Below, in pieces: positions 42,415 to 51,094 of a stretch of DNA of 64,000 nucleotides. The number at the start of each line of letters is the position of its first letter. Positions within the stretch are counted from its first letter, which is position 1. The position numbers were made by a program, and so were the translations under genes. The stretch covers positions 35,328 to 99,327 of the forward strand of contig NZ_LUVZ01000004.1 of NCBI RefSeq assembly GCF_001593385.1. The letters are read 5' to 3'. The notes under the pieces were generated by a model that searched no databases, was not told the origin of the DNA, and saw nothing but the letters and a program-made list of their open reading frames with translations. The DNA comes from Chryseobacterium cucumeris. GTDB lineage: Bacteria > Bacteroidota > Bacteroidia > Flavobacteriales > Weeksellaceae.

Positions 42415-42633
42415 ATGAATACACTAACAATACTTGCCTTATCTTGGCAGCACATCCTTATCGTAGCAATACTTTTGGTATTACTTTTTGGAGGAAAGAA
42501 AATCCCGGAATTAATGAGAGGAGTAGGTTCTGGGATCAAGGAATTTAAAGATGCAGTGAAAGAAGAAGACAAGCCAGGTGCTGAAAATAAATCTTCTTCA
42601 AACAACAACAATAATAATTCTTCAAGCAACTAA
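42415..42633 (+). CDS. tatA: Sec-independent protein translocase subunit TatA
   Basis: This 72-residue protein has a short periplasmic N-terminus, one membrane helix (about residues 11-27, HILIVAILLVLLFGGKK), the family signature FGGKKIPELMRGVG and an amphipathic helix (GIKEFKDAVKEED), then an Asn/Ser tail. TatA forms the pore part of the twin-arginine system that exports folded proteins. TatC is not in the window. It sits between the EnvC-like gene and a DUF4254 gene and has its own promoter. Confidence 0.94.
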   Translation: MNTLTILALSWQHILIVAILLVLLFGGKKIPELMRGVGSGIKEFKDAVKEEDKPGAENKSSSNNNNNNSSSN

Positions 42634-42648
42634 AATTCCTTAGAATTA

Positions 42649-43263
42649 ATGAAATTTACTGAGACTGCATGGAAAGTCTTCAATCAAGCTATTGAAGACT
42701 ATCACGTGTCTGATGACGTTAACACTCTAATTAATAACCCGTTCGAAAAAGATAGTTTGGAACGGATTTTGTATGCAAAGAACTGGATTGATACCGTTCA
42801 ATGGCATTTGGAAGATATAATTAGAGATGAAAATATTGATCCGGCAGAAGCTCTTCAACTGAAGAGAACAATAGACGCCTCCAATCAGAAAAGAACTGAT
42901 CTGGTAGAATATATTGACGGCTGGTTTCTTAATAAGTTTGAAAATATAACTCCTAAACCTGAAGCAAAAATAAATACGGAAACTCCCGCTTGGGCAGTAG
43001 ACAGACTATCAATTCTTGCATTAAAGGTTTATCATATGTCGTTAGAAGCTAATAGAGAATCCGCTTCTGAGGAACACAGAAATAACTGCCAGGCTAAACT
43101 GGACGTTCTGCTTACTCAGAAAGAAGACCTATCAACTTCTATAGATCAGTTGCTTACTGATATTGAAAACGGTGACGTTAAGATGAAAGTGTACAAACAA
43201 ATGAAAATGTACAACGATGAAAGTCTTAACCCAATCCTTTATCAAAAAGGGCAACAAAAATGA
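42649..43263 (+). CDS. DUF4254-domain protein
   Basis: The 204-residue protein is helical and acidic, with no signal peptide. Family landmarks include AKNWIDTVQWHLEDIIRDEN, KRTIDASNQKRTDLVEYIDG and DRLSILALKVYHM. The family is restricted to Bacteroidota and its function is unknown. In flavobacteria it is usually found near heptosyltransferase or envelope genes. It starts 15 bases after tatA and overlaps the following lipoprotein gene by 4 bases, so the two are coupled. Confidence 0.88.
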   Translation: MKFTETAWKVFNQAIEDYHVSDDVNTLINNPFEKDSLERILYAKNWIDTVQWHLEDIIRDENIDPAEALQLKRTIDASNQKRTDLVEYIDGWFLNKFENITPKPEAKINTETPAWAVDRLSILALKVYHMSLEANRESASEEHRNNCQAKLDVLLTQKEDLSTSIDQLLTDIENGDVKMKVYKQMKMYNDESLNPILYQKGQQK

Positions 43264-43718
43264 AACGACTATTTTTCTTTGGAGTACTTATCATATTAAC
43301 ATCTTCCTGCGCATCGGAGAAGCTTAATCTTTCTCCGTTGTCAAATAATTTTTACAGTGATGCTAAAGGGTCTGATTCAGACAGAAGCTCAAAGAAGAAT
43401 TTTAATATCAATATCAAACAGAATGTCAATGCTTCTGAAATTTCAAACATGATCTCTACTTTTCCCAAGTTTAAAAACAACGGATTAAATGATGAGATTA
43501 CCAGCTTGAAATATAGTCTTCAGAATTATTTATACGCTATTGATGCCAGCAATTCTGCAGGAAAGAGCAGGGCCCTTAAAAGCTTCGAAAAATCATACAA
43601 AAAAATTCAAAAGCTAAGGCAAAATCTTGACAGAGACGACGATGAAGTGCTTAACAGATATCTGGTTCGTTTAAAAACCAACATTTCTGTTATTGAAGAT
43701 ACTTTGCCAGGAAGTTAA
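43260..43718 (+). CDS. Small lipoprotein of unknown function
   Basis: The 152-residue protein starts with a lipoprotein signal (MKRLFFFGVLIILTSSCASE, lipobox Cys at 17). The mature part has a Ser/Asn-rich linker and then helical segments (GLNDEITSLKYSLQNYLYAI, GKSRALKSFEKSYKKIQKLR). I do not recognise a family. It overlaps the DUF4254 gene by 4 bases and lies 18 bases before ribA, so it is co-transcribed. Confidence 0.8.
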   Translation: MKRLFFFGVLIILTSSCASEKLNLSPLSNNFYSDAKGSDSDRSSKKNFNINIKQNVNASEISNMISTFPKFKNNGLNDEITSLKYSLQNYLYAIDASNSAGKSRALKSFEKSYKKIQKLRQNLDRDDDEVLNRYLVRLKTNISVIEDTLPGS

Positions 43719-43736
43719 AAACTAATTGAACTATCA

Positions 43737-44333
43737 ATGATTAAAATTCAGGCGGAAGCCAATGTTCCCACAGAGCACGGCACTTTCCGAATGATAGCTT
43801 TCTCCGAAAACGAAAACGACTGGATGCCTCATATGGCCATTGTTGCTGAAAATACAGATTTTTCAAAACCGGTCAATGTTCGTTTCCACTCAGAATGTAT
43901 TACCGGAGAAGTTTTCCATTCAAAAAAATGTGAATGCGGCCAACAATTGGATGCTGCAATGAAATATATCCATGAAAACGGTGGAATTATCGTTTACCTT
44001 CGTCAGGAAGGAAGAAACATCGGGATCATCAACAAGCTTAAGGCTTACTCACTACAGGAAAAAGGATTAGACACCGTACAGGCCAATCTGGAGTTGGGAC
44101 TTCCTGCAGATGACAGAAACTTTGGTGTAGCCATTGAAATTCTGAATCTATTGGATGTAAAAGATATCAATCTTCTGACCAATAATCCTGAAAAGGTAAA
44201 GTATGTGGTAGACAGCAATATTCACCTTAATTCAAGAGTACCGCTACAGATTCCTGCCAATGAAATAAGCAAAGGATACCTGCAAACAAAAAAAGATTTC
44301 TTTGGACATCTTCTGGATGACAATGATAATTAG
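43737..44333 (+). CDS. ribA: GTP cyclohydrolase II
   Basis: This 198-residue enzyme converts GTP to 2,5-diamino-6-ribosylamino-pyrimidinone phosphate, formate and pyrophosphate, the first committed step of riboflavin synthesis. The zinc cysteines are in HSECITGEVFHSKKCECGQQ, the GTP-binding YLRQEGRNIGIINKLKAY follows, then LGLPADDRNFGVAIEIL and LLTNNPEKV. It is a stand-alone RibA domain, not fused to RibB. No FMN riboswitch precedes it. It closes the tatA operon and is followed by a terminator. Confidence 0.95.
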   Translation: MIKIQAEANVPTEHGTFRMIAFSENENDWMPHMAIVAENTDFSKPVNVRFHSECITGEVFHSKKCECGQQLDAAMKYIHENGGIIVYLRQEGRNIGIINKLKAYSLQEKGLDTVQANLELGLPADDRNFGVAIEILNLLDVKDINLLTNNPEKVKYVVDSNIHLNSRVPLQIPANEISKGYLQTKKDFFGHLLDDNDN

Positions 44334-44343
44334 ATAAAATAAT

Positions 44344-44375
44344 AAAAGCCTCGGAAATTTCTGAGGCTTTTTATT
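44344..44375 (+). terminator. Terminator of ribA
   Basis: AAAAGCCTC and GAGGCTTTT pair around a 10-base loop, ending in T. It starts 11 bases after the ribA stop. Confidence 0.8.
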
Positions 44376-44503
44376 AACATTTTCCGGCTCATACAAGCCC
44401 AAAATTACCTTCTGAATATCTGGCGGAAAGATTATATTAAGTAAAAAAAACTCTCATTAAAAGCTTAATTGGTCAATATCTTCCTTACCTATAATAATAA
44501 ATC

Positions 44504-44540
44504 AAAAGCCCCGGAAGATATTCTTCCGGGACTTTTTTAA
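44504..44540 (-). terminator. Terminator of the lipoprotein gene at 44570
   Basis: CCCGGAAGA pairs with TCTTCCGGG around TAT, flanked by AAAAG and CTTTTTT. It follows the minus-strand stop at 44570. The 125 bases between the two terminators hold no gene. Confidence 0.75.
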
Positions 44541-44569
44541 TTATAAAAAACTGAAAAGATATTTCTAAA

Positions 44570-45118
44570 TTATTTAGTCTTAATTTTAGACTCGTCGATA
44601 TTATAATATTTGATTACACTCTTATAATCATTATAATCTACAGCAGTACCTTTAGCCATTTTTGCACCACCAGTTCCTGTTCCGTTTGCAGGAAGAATAA
44701 GAACTCTGAATTTTTTATTCTGATAGTATGATGGATTAGCTGTTAAGCTAAACGTATTGCTAGAATTAATATTTATAGTAGCAGCATACTTACTGAATTC
44801 ATAAATATAATCTACAGCGTCATTATTGGCATTCCCTACATAATAAGTATATGGTAAAAGTTTCCATACAGGAGAATCTCCATCCATTCCAATCTGCATA
44901 TAGATAAGTACCATATCGGATTGTATTAATGGCTTATTAAAATCATCACTCCATCTGTAAAGATTATCGTTAACTCTTGTAAAAGTAGGAGATATATCAA
45001 ATGATTGGTTTATGGTATCATAATCTGTTCCTTGTACTACAGTATCATCACTATTATCACAGCTATACGCAGTAAAACCTACAACTCCTAGGAATAAGAA
45101 AAGAAGTATTTTTTTCAT
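44570..45118 (-). CDS. Lipoprotein of unknown function
   Basis: This 182-residue protein has a lipoprotein-type signal (MKKILLFLFLGVVGFTAYSC, Cys at 20) followed by DNSDDTVVQ, an acidic post-Cys stretch. The mature part has FDISPTFTRVNDNLYRWSDD, WKLLPYTYYVGNANNDAVDY and KFRVLILPANGTG, a beta-rich pattern seen in many Bacteroidota surface lipoproteins. I cannot name a family. It is a single gene, divergent from the GH3 gene. Confidence 0.82.
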   Translation of the reverse strand: MKKILLFLFLGVVGFTAYSCDNSDDTVVQGTDYDTINQSFDISPTFTRVNDNLYRWSDDFNKPLIQSDMVLIYMQIGMDGDSPVWKLLPYTYYVGNANNDAVDYIYEFSKYAATININSSNTFSLTANPSYYQNKKFRVLILPANGTGTGGAKMAKGTAVDYNDYKSVIKYYNIDESKIKTK

Positions 45119-45234
45119 TTTTAGTAAAGTTTAGTTATTATTTATATTGCGTATTCAAATCATATACCAAAAATCTCAAAAACTTTGTTTTCCTCACTTT
45201 TTTAATTGTATTTTTGTTCTTATTCAAAAAAGTT

Positions 45235-46938
45235 ATGAAGAAATTATTGTATACTTCACTCTTTATTGCCGCATTGATAAGCCCTAAAGTGAAAGCTCAG
45301 TATCAGCCAAAAAATGCTTCCAAGGAAGATGTAAAAAAAGCACAGCAATGGGTTGATAAAACATATAAAAATCTTTCTCAGGATGAAAAACTAGGACAGC
45401 TTTTTATTGTGGCATTGTATACCAACAGAGGGGAAGAGTATATCAGCCAGGTAAGAAATATTGTTACGAATGATAAAATAGGCGGTCTGATCTTAATGCA
45501 GGATGATGCCACAAGAGAAATCAATCTCGTCAATGAATTTCAGCAAAAGTCTAAAGTTCCTTTGATGATTGGTATGGATGCTGAATGGGGAATCTACCAG
45601 AGAATTGCTACCGCTCACAAATTTCCATGGGCCATGACATTAGGCGCTATTCAGGATAAAAATCTGGTGTATCAGATGGCGGCTAAAATTGCAGAAGATT
45701 GCCACAGAATGGGTATCAACTGGGATTTTGCACCTGTGGTAGATGTCAATACCAATCCTAATAATCCGATTATAGGGAACAGAAGCTTTGGCTCTGAAGT
45801 GAATAATGTAATCAGCTCTGCCCTATCCTATTCCAACGGTCTTCAGGATCATAATATCTTAGCTGCAATTAAACACTTCCCGGGACATGGAGATACCAGC
45901 ACAGACTCCCACCTTGATCTGCCTGTAGTTTCTCACACTACTGAAAGGCTTGACGCCGTGGAATTGGCACCTTTCAAAGCATTGATGAATAAAGGAATCG
46001 GCGGCGTAATGGTGGCTCATTTATATGTTCCAAGCTTAGAATCAGGAAAAGGAATTCCTGCTTCTGTTTCTAAAAATATTATTACGGGATTATTGAAAGA
46101 AAAGCTGGGTTATAAAGGTTTAATCATTACTGATGCCTTAAACATGGCCGCTGTAGCTAATAAATACCAACCGGGCGAACTGGATGCTATGGCCTTTAAA
46201 GCAGGAAATGACATTATGCTTTTCTCACAAGGTGTTTCTGAAGGTAAAAAACTGATCCAGAAAGCTATTGATAAAGGAGAAATTTCACAATCCAGAGTAG
46301 AGGAAAGTGTGAAAAAAATCCTTTTAACCAAATATTTCCTCGGTCTTACACAATATACTCCTAAAAACCCTGAAAATATCAATAAGGATTTAAATAATGA
46401 TTCTCATATCCAATTGGTACAGAATCTTTACTCCAATGCATTGACTTTACTAAAGGATGAAAAGAAATTACTGCCTCTCACGGGAAAACAGACTTATTAT
46501 GTTCCTCTTGAAGAAGGTCCTTATCAGACTTTTGCCAACAGATTGGGTAACAATGTTATCATTAAAAAAGCAGGAGAAATTAATACAATTCCAGCTGGTT
46601 CTACAGTTATCGTAGGTTTCCATAAGGATAATTCAACAGCTTATAAGCCATATAAAATCTCAGCAGAATCTAAAAAAGTACTTTCTGATCTTACCAAAAA
46701 TCAAAATGTTATATTGAATGTTTTCGGAAGTGCTTATGCATTAAAAGATATTGACATCTCAAAAGTTTCAACCGTTCTTGTTTCTTATGAAAACAATGAT
46801 GATTCTATGAATGCAACTGCGGATGCTCTTAATGGAAAAACAAAAATATGGGGAAAACTTCCCGTACTGGTTAATGATCAGTTGAAGCCAGGAATGGGTA
46901 TAGATCTTAATGTGACAACCTCAACAAAAACCAAATAA
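45235..46938 (+). CDS. GH3-family beta-N-acetylhexosaminidase (NagZ-like), secreted
   Basis: I choose the ATG at 45235; a TTG in frame at 45214 would add seven residues before the signal peptide (MKKLLYTSLFIAALISPKVK). The 567-residue product has the NagZ motif IKHFPGHGDTSTDSHLDLPV (Asp-His pair), GGLILMQDDATREIN, GMDAEWGIYQRI and the nucleophile Asp in GLIITDALNMAAV. A shorter C-terminal GH3_C-like domain follows (about 385-567). The motif marks N-acetyl-glucosaminidases that act on peptidoglycan fragments or chitin oligomers. Export suggests cell-wall recycling or glycan feeding. bshA follows after 26 bases. Confidence 0.93.
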   Translation: MKKLLYTSLFIAALISPKVKAQYQPKNASKEDVKKAQQWVDKTYKNLSQDEKLGQLFIVALYTNRGEEYISQVRNIVTNDKIGGLILMQDDATREINLVNEFQQKSKVPLMIGMDAEWGIYQRIATAHKFPWAMTLGAIQDKNLVYQMAAKIAEDCHRMGINWDFAPVVDVNTNPNNPIIGNRSFGSEVNNVISSALSYSNGLQDHNILAAIKHFPGHGDTSTDSHLDLPVVSHTTERLDAVELAPFKALMNKGIGGVMVAHLYVPSLESGKGIPASVSKNIITGLLKEKLGYKGLIITDALNMAAVANKYQPGELDAMAFKAGNDIMLFSQGVSEGKKLIQKAIDKGEISQSRVEESVKKILLTKYFLGLTQYTPKNPENINKDLNNDSHIQLVQNLYSNALTLLKDEKKLLPLTGKQTYYVPLEEGPYQTFANRLGNNVIIKKAGEINTIPAGSTVIVGFHKDNSTAYKPYKISAESKKVLSDLTKNQNVILNVFGSAYALKDIDISKVSTVLVSYENNDDSMNATADALNGKTKIWGKLPVLVNDQLKPGMGIDLNVTTSTKTK

Positions 46939-46964
46939 TACAAAATTAAAACAACAATAATCTA

Positions 46965-48113
46965 ATGAAAATAGGCATACTTTGCTATCCCACCTATGGA
47001 GGAAGCGGAATTGTAGCAACAGAATTAGGAATGTCTTTGGCCAACAAAGGCTATGAAGTACATTTCATCAGTTCTGCACTTCCTGCAAGATTAGATATCA
47101 CCAACCCGAATATTTTCTTTCACAGGGTAAATGTTCAGACGTATCCCCTTTTCCAGTATCAGCCTTATGATATTGCGTTAAGCTCTATGATTTATAGGGT
47201 TGTCAATCTTTACAAACTGGATCTTCTTCATGCACATTATGCCATTCCTTATGCATATGCTGCTTTTACGGCAAAACAAATGCTCAAGGAAGACAATAAT
47301 GATATTCCGTTGGTCACTACATTACACGGTACAGATATTACCCTTGTAGGGCAGCACCCAAGTTATAAACACGCAGTAGAATTTTCGATCAATCAGTCTG
47401 ATGCTATTACTTCAGTTTCTGAAAGTCTGAAAAAAGATACCCTTCAGTTTTTCAATATCAAAAAAGAGATTCAGGTGATTACCAATTTTATTGATAATTC
47501 CGAATTTGATGACTGCTCTGAGTGCCAGAGAACCCAGTTTGCCAATCCGGATGAAAAAATCCTGATCCACGTGTCCAACCTTCGTCCTGTAAAACGTGTA
47601 GACGAAGTGTTGCAGATCTTTAAGAATGTGGAAAGAAAAGTGAAATCCAAGCTGATTATCATTGGTGAAGGCCCCGATATGGAAAAAGTAAATCAGTTTC
47701 TGGAAGAAAATCCCGATCTTATTTCCAAAATCCGCCTTTTAGGAAAGGTAAACGATCTATATAAAATCTTACAGCTTTCGGATGTATTTCTTCTGCCTTC
47801 CGAGCAGGAAAGTTTCGGTCTTGCAGCATTGGAAGCCATGGCAGCATATACTCCAGTTATAAGTTCCAATGCAGGTGGAATTCCTGAGGTGAATATTCAG
47901 GGGGAAACCGGATATCTTGCTGAAATCGGAAATGTAGAAGCTATGAGCAACTACACGATCAAGCTGTTGAGCAATGATGAACTTTTAGCCAAAATGAAGC
48001 AAAATGCGAAAGATCAGGCAATAAAATTCGATTTGAAAAACATTCTTCCTATCTATGAGAAAATGTATAGAACAACCATAGAAAATTTTAATAAGGAGCT
48101 GACGAAAGTATAA
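46965..48113 (+). CDS. bshA: N-acetyl-alpha-D-glucosaminyl L-malate synthase (bacillithiol pathway)
   Basis: This 382-residue GT4 glycosyltransferase joins UDP-GlcNAc to L-malate, the first step of bacillithiol synthesis. Family motifs are CYPTYGGSGIVATELGMSLA at the start, HAHYAIPYAYAAFTAKQM, TLHGTDITLVGQHPSY, HVSNLRPVKRVDE and EQESFGLAALEAMA. Length matches BshA (about 380). It suggests this organism makes bacillithiol as its low-molecular-weight thiol; bshB and bshC are not in the window. It may be co-transcribed with the GH3 gene upstream and DUF2851 downstream (28 bases). Confidence 0.95.
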   Translation: MKIGILCYPTYGGSGIVATELGMSLANKGYEVHFISSALPARLDITNPNIFFHRVNVQTYPLFQYQPYDIALSSMIYRVVNLYKLDLLHAHYAIPYAYAAFTAKQMLKEDNNDIPLVTTLHGTDITLVGQHPSYKHAVEFSINQSDAITSVSESLKKDTLQFFNIKKEIQVITNFIDNSEFDDCSECQRTQFANPDEKILIHVSNLRPVKRVDEVLQIFKNVERKVKSKLIIIGEGPDMEKVNQFLEENPDLISKIRLLGKVNDLYKILQLSDVFLLPSEQESFGLAALEAMAAYTPVISSNAGGIPEVNIQGETGYLAEIGNVEAMSNYTIKLLSNDELLAKMKQNAKDQAIKFDLKNILPIYEKMYRTTIENFNKELTKV

Positions 48114-48140
48114 TATTTCTATTATATTTACGTCACACTT

Positions 48141-49397
48141 ATGACGGAAAAATTACTTCAATATCTTTGGAACTATAAGGTTTTCAAAAATTTTAACTTC
48201 AAGGATATTGAAGGAAATTCCGTTGAGATCATCCATTTCGGAAAATGGAATAAAAATGCTGGCCCTGATTTTCTTGATGCTAAAATCAAAATTAACGGCT
48301 TACTTCTCGCAGGAAATATAGAACTGCATGTACGCTCTTCAGACTGGATTTTCCACAATCATTCCCAGGATCCCAATTACCGGAATATTATTCTTCATGT
48401 GGTATTCCAGCACGACATAGAAATTCGTGAACTTACAGAAAAGCAAGTTCCAACATTGGAATTGCATAGTTACATTGATGAAAATATCATCTCGAAATAT
48501 GAAAAACTGGTTGATGGAGAGGAATTTATTGCCTGTGAAAAAATTTTTGATCCGAAAAAATTACCTGTCAATTTTCATGAAGAAAGCATCCTGAAAAAAC
48601 TGGATGAGAAATCTTCAGAGCTTGAACAGAGCTTACATCAATATAAAAATAATTTTGAAGCCGTTTTATTTCACAGTTTTGCCTACTCATTCGGTTTAAA
48701 AGTAAATGCTTCTATTTTCCGGCAGATTGCGGAAAGTATAGATTACAGTATTATCAATAAAATACGTCAGAATCCTCTGCAGCTTGAAGCCTTGTTATTT
48801 GGAATTTCGGGATGGCTTGAGAAACCACAGGACGGACAAATGAAAATATGGAAAAGAGAATTCGATTTTATTAAGGCAAAATTTTCAATTTCTGATTTAA
48901 AATTTCATCCCAAGTTTTTAAGACTGAGACCACCGAATTTTCCAACAATCCGGTTATCACAATTGGCTGACCTGTACAGGCAGCAGAATTTATTTTCAAA
49001 AATCATGGAAGCAAGAAGCGCAGAACAGCTGTACACTATTTTCAGCTCCGTAAAAGCTTCTGAATATTGGGATTTTCATTTTAATTTCGGAAGTATTTCT
49101 AAAGTACAGCCTAAAACATTGAGTAAAGATTTTGTAGATCTTCTCATTGTAAACACAATAATTCCTTTACAATATGCTTATTACAGATATCATCAGGAAG
49201 ATATTGCAGACGAAATCATTGAGCTTTATAAGACAATTGATGGTGAGAAAAATACCCTCATTAATGGCTGGAAAAAACTTGGATTACAGGTCACCAACAC
49301 TCTGGAAAGTCAAAGTCTTATTTATCATCATAAAACCTTTTGTGAACCAAAAAACTGTTTATCCTGCGCTATCGGATTCAAACTTTTAAAAGAATAA
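48141..49397 (+). CDS. DUF2851-family protein
   Basis: The 418-residue protein has no signal peptide or membrane segment. Family landmarks are KFLRLRPPNFPTIRLSQLAD, GNIELHVRSSDWIFHNHSQD, KNAGPDFLDAKIKINGLLL and a C-terminal CysX2Cys (KNCLSCAIGFKLLK) after EPK. The family is restricted mostly to Bacteroidota and has no assigned function. The HVRSSDW stretch hints at a nuclease-like core, but I do not claim activity. Confidence 0.88.
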   Translation: MTEKLLQYLWNYKVFKNFNFKDIEGNSVEIIHFGKWNKNAGPDFLDAKIKINGLLLAGNIELHVRSSDWIFHNHSQDPNYRNIILHVVFQHDIEIRELTEKQVPTLELHSYIDENIISKYEKLVDGEEFIACEKIFDPKKLPVNFHEESILKKLDEKSSELEQSLHQYKNNFEAVLFHSFAYSFGLKVNASIFRQIAESIDYSIINKIRQNPLQLEALLFGISGWLEKPQDGQMKIWKREFDFIKAKFSISDLKFHPKFLRLRPPNFPTIRLSQLADLYRQQNLFSKIMEARSAEQLYTIFSSVKASEYWDFHFNFGSISKVQPKTLSKDFVDLLIVNTIIPLQYAYYRYHQEDIADEIIELYKTIDGEKNTLINGWKKLGLQVTNTLESQSLIYHHKTFCEPKNCLSCAIGFKLLKE

Positions 49398-49447
49398 CAG
49401 GATCTGAACCGGATATATCATTAAAAAACTTTGTAAAAAAAATTCCT

Positions 49448-49455
49448 TAACTTTG
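49448..49455 (+). promoter_or_regulatory. -7 element of the PspC gene
   Basis: TAACTTTG is an exact -7 match. The nearest upstream TTG is only 14 bases away, shorter than the usual 17-23, so an activator or a weak -33 is implied. It lies 34 bases before the ATG at 49490. Confidence 0.45.
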
Positions 49456-49489
49456 AGTATTAGATTAACTCTTAAATAACAATCTGGAA

Positions 49490-49711
49490 ATGCTGAGTAA
49501 TATCCGTCATAAAATGGAAAGAGAATGGTTTGGTGTACTGACAAGAACAGGTGCCAAGCTGGGAATTCCTGTTTCTAAATTGAGAATTTTCTTCATCTAC
49601 TCTACTTTTGCAACCGCTGGGTTTTTCTTTCTGATCTATTTAGGATTAGCATTTACCCTCTGGATTAAAGATATTTTCATCACCAGAAGACCTAGTGTCT
49701 TTGATTTATAA
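49490..49711 (+). CDS. PspC-domain small membrane protein
   Basis: The 73-residue protein has FGVLTRTGAKLGIPVSKLRI, the PspC-type first helix and turn, and then one or two hydrophobic stretches (FFIYSTFATAGFFFLIYLGL, about 36-60). PspC proteins sit in the inner membrane and take part in envelope-stress control in other bacteria. A separate PspA is not in the window. It starts just 3 bases before the GNAT gene. Confidence 0.82.
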   Translation: MLSNIRHKMEREWFGVLTRTGAKLGIPVSKLRIFFIYSTFATAGFFFLIYLGLAFTLWIKDIFITRRPSVFDL

Positions 49712-49714
49712 ATT

Positions 49715-50227
49715 ATGGAATTTTTACCGATTACTTCTTCAGAAGATCCTAGAGTTCAGGAAATCTATACTTCTTACTCGACGACTTTTCCTGTAGACGA
49801 ACAAAGAGATAAAGATCAGTTTGATAGCTTATTCTCAAATCCTTATGTAGAATTTATGTCTGTTATCCACGAATCGGAAGCTATCGGCTACCTCATCCTG
49901 TGGAAGCTGAGTTCTTTTGTTTTTGTAGAGCATTTTGAAGTGTTTGAAGCATTCAGAAGTAAAAAATTAGGTTCTCATATCATGAATCATTTATCGGACA
50001 ATTATCCGCAGATTATCCTCGAAATTGAGCCTGCAGAGTTGAGTGAAGATGCTTCAAGACGTTATTCTTTTTATCAGAGAAATAATTTCAGCCTGATTGA
50101 TACCACTCATGTACAGCCTAGCTATGGCGAAGGAAAAAAATCCTTGAATTTATGGCTGCTTGCTAACTACACTCCTGAAAATGTGGAGGAAGCTAAAAAA
50201 GAAATTCATAAAATTATTTATGCTTAA
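49715..50227 (+). CDS. GNAT-family N-acetyltransferase
   Basis: This 170-residue protein has a GNAT layout: N-terminal YTSYSTTFPVDEQRDK, beta strands in FMSVIHESEAIGYLILWKLS, EHFEVFEAFRSKKLGSHIMN (acetyl-CoA-binding V/I-x-x-x-x-R/Q-x-x-G/S type loop), LEIEPAE and RRYSFYQRNNFSLIDT near the end. The substrate is unknown. It follows the PspC gene after 3 bases and ends at a strong terminator. Confidence 0.85.
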   Translation: MEFLPITSSEDPRVQEIYTSYSTTFPVDEQRDKDQFDSLFSNPYVEFMSVIHESEAIGYLILWKLSSFVFVEHFEVFEAFRSKKLGSHIMNHLSDNYPQIILEIEPAELSEDASRRYSFYQRNNFSLIDTTHVQPSYGEGKKSLNLWLLANYTPENVEEAKKEIHKIIYA

Positions 50228-50233
50228 AATATA

Positions 50234-50266
50234 AAACGCCGGAAAGCTATTCCGGCGTTTTTCTTT
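50234..50266 (+). terminator. Terminator after the GNAT gene
   Basis: AAACGCCGGA and TCCGGCGTTT pair around AAGCTAT, followed by T-rich sequence. It lies between convergent genes and may serve both. Confidence 0.85.
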
Positions 50267-50280
50267 TACTGAAATTTATG

Positions 50281-51015
50281 TTAATTTACTTCATACTCCA
50301 GTTTGATGGTAATACTGGCTTCTTTTTCTTTGGATGAAGTATTGAAAGTTCCACCGTAAGAGTAATCTTCATTGGAATTGGGTGCCGTAATCTGAATTAC
50401 ACCCATGGTTGCCTTTTTCAGATTTCCCAGACTGCTTCCCGAGTTTTCCGCAATTTTTTCAGCACGTTCTTTTGCGTCTTTTGTAGCACTGGCAATCATT
50501 TCCTGTTTCACTGTAGCCAGTTTGGTGTAGAAATAAGCTGGTGAAGAAGAAGTGAATTCAATTCCTCGGTTGATAATTTCGGTAATATTTCTGGACAGGT
50601 TTTCTATTTTTCCCACTTCTTTACTTTCAATAGAAACCTTTTGGGTAAGATTATATCCGGAGAATTCTCCCTGAACATAGTTTCCGTTTGAATCATTATA
50701 ACTTCTGAACTGTTTTTGAATATCTACCGAAGAAAATACGATCTCCTTCTGTTGTATTCCCTTTGAAAGCAGATAGTCATTAATTACTTTTCTGTCTGTT
50801 GCCAGCTCATCATAGGCAGATTTGAGATCCACATTATTTTTGGAAAAGCTTCCGGACCAGGTGATCAGATCCGATGTAAACTGTTTGGTTCCTAATCCTG
50901 TCACGGAAATGGTGTTTTCAGATTTATTTCTGTTTTTAATAGCATTTCCTAAAAACCCGAGACCAATGACAAATCCTAGTGCTGCAATAGCTACTGCAAA
51001 AATGTTTTTATTCAT
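50281..51015 (-). CDS. SIMPL-domain (DUF541) protein
   Basis: This 244-residue protein has an N-terminal hydrophobic segment (about 6-27) acting as anchor or signal, then a SIMPL/DUF541 domain: ISVTGLGTKQFTSDLITWSG, KEIVFSSVDIQKQFRSY, FSGYNLTQKVSIESKEVGKI, AKERAEKIAENSGSSLGNLK. The domain is common in periplasmic and outer-membrane proteins of unclear function. It is probably a single-gene unit, 79 bases after the CarboxypepD paralogue on the same strand. Confidence 0.9.
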   Translation of the reverse strand: MNKNIFAVAIAALGFVIGLGFLGNAIKNRNKSENTISVTGLGTKQFTSDLITWSGSFSKNNVDLKSAYDELATDRKVINDYLLSKGIQQKEIVFSSVDIQKQFRSYNDSNGNYVQGEFSGYNLTQKVSIESKEVGKIENLSRNITEIINRGIEFTSSSPAYFYTKLATVKQEMIASATKDAKERAEKIAENSGSSLGNLKKATMGVIQITAPNSNEDYSYGGTFNTSSKEKEASITIKLEYEVN

Positions 51016-51094
51016 AAAATTTAAGAATTTGGATTGTTATTTCATACTGTATCAATTTCTATTCCAATATTTTAAGAATTTATTAACATTCAAA

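Noticed and set aside
43600..43760. FMN riboswitch in front of ribA
   Set aside because: The gap to the upstream gene is only 18 bases, too short for the element, and no conserved core is seen.
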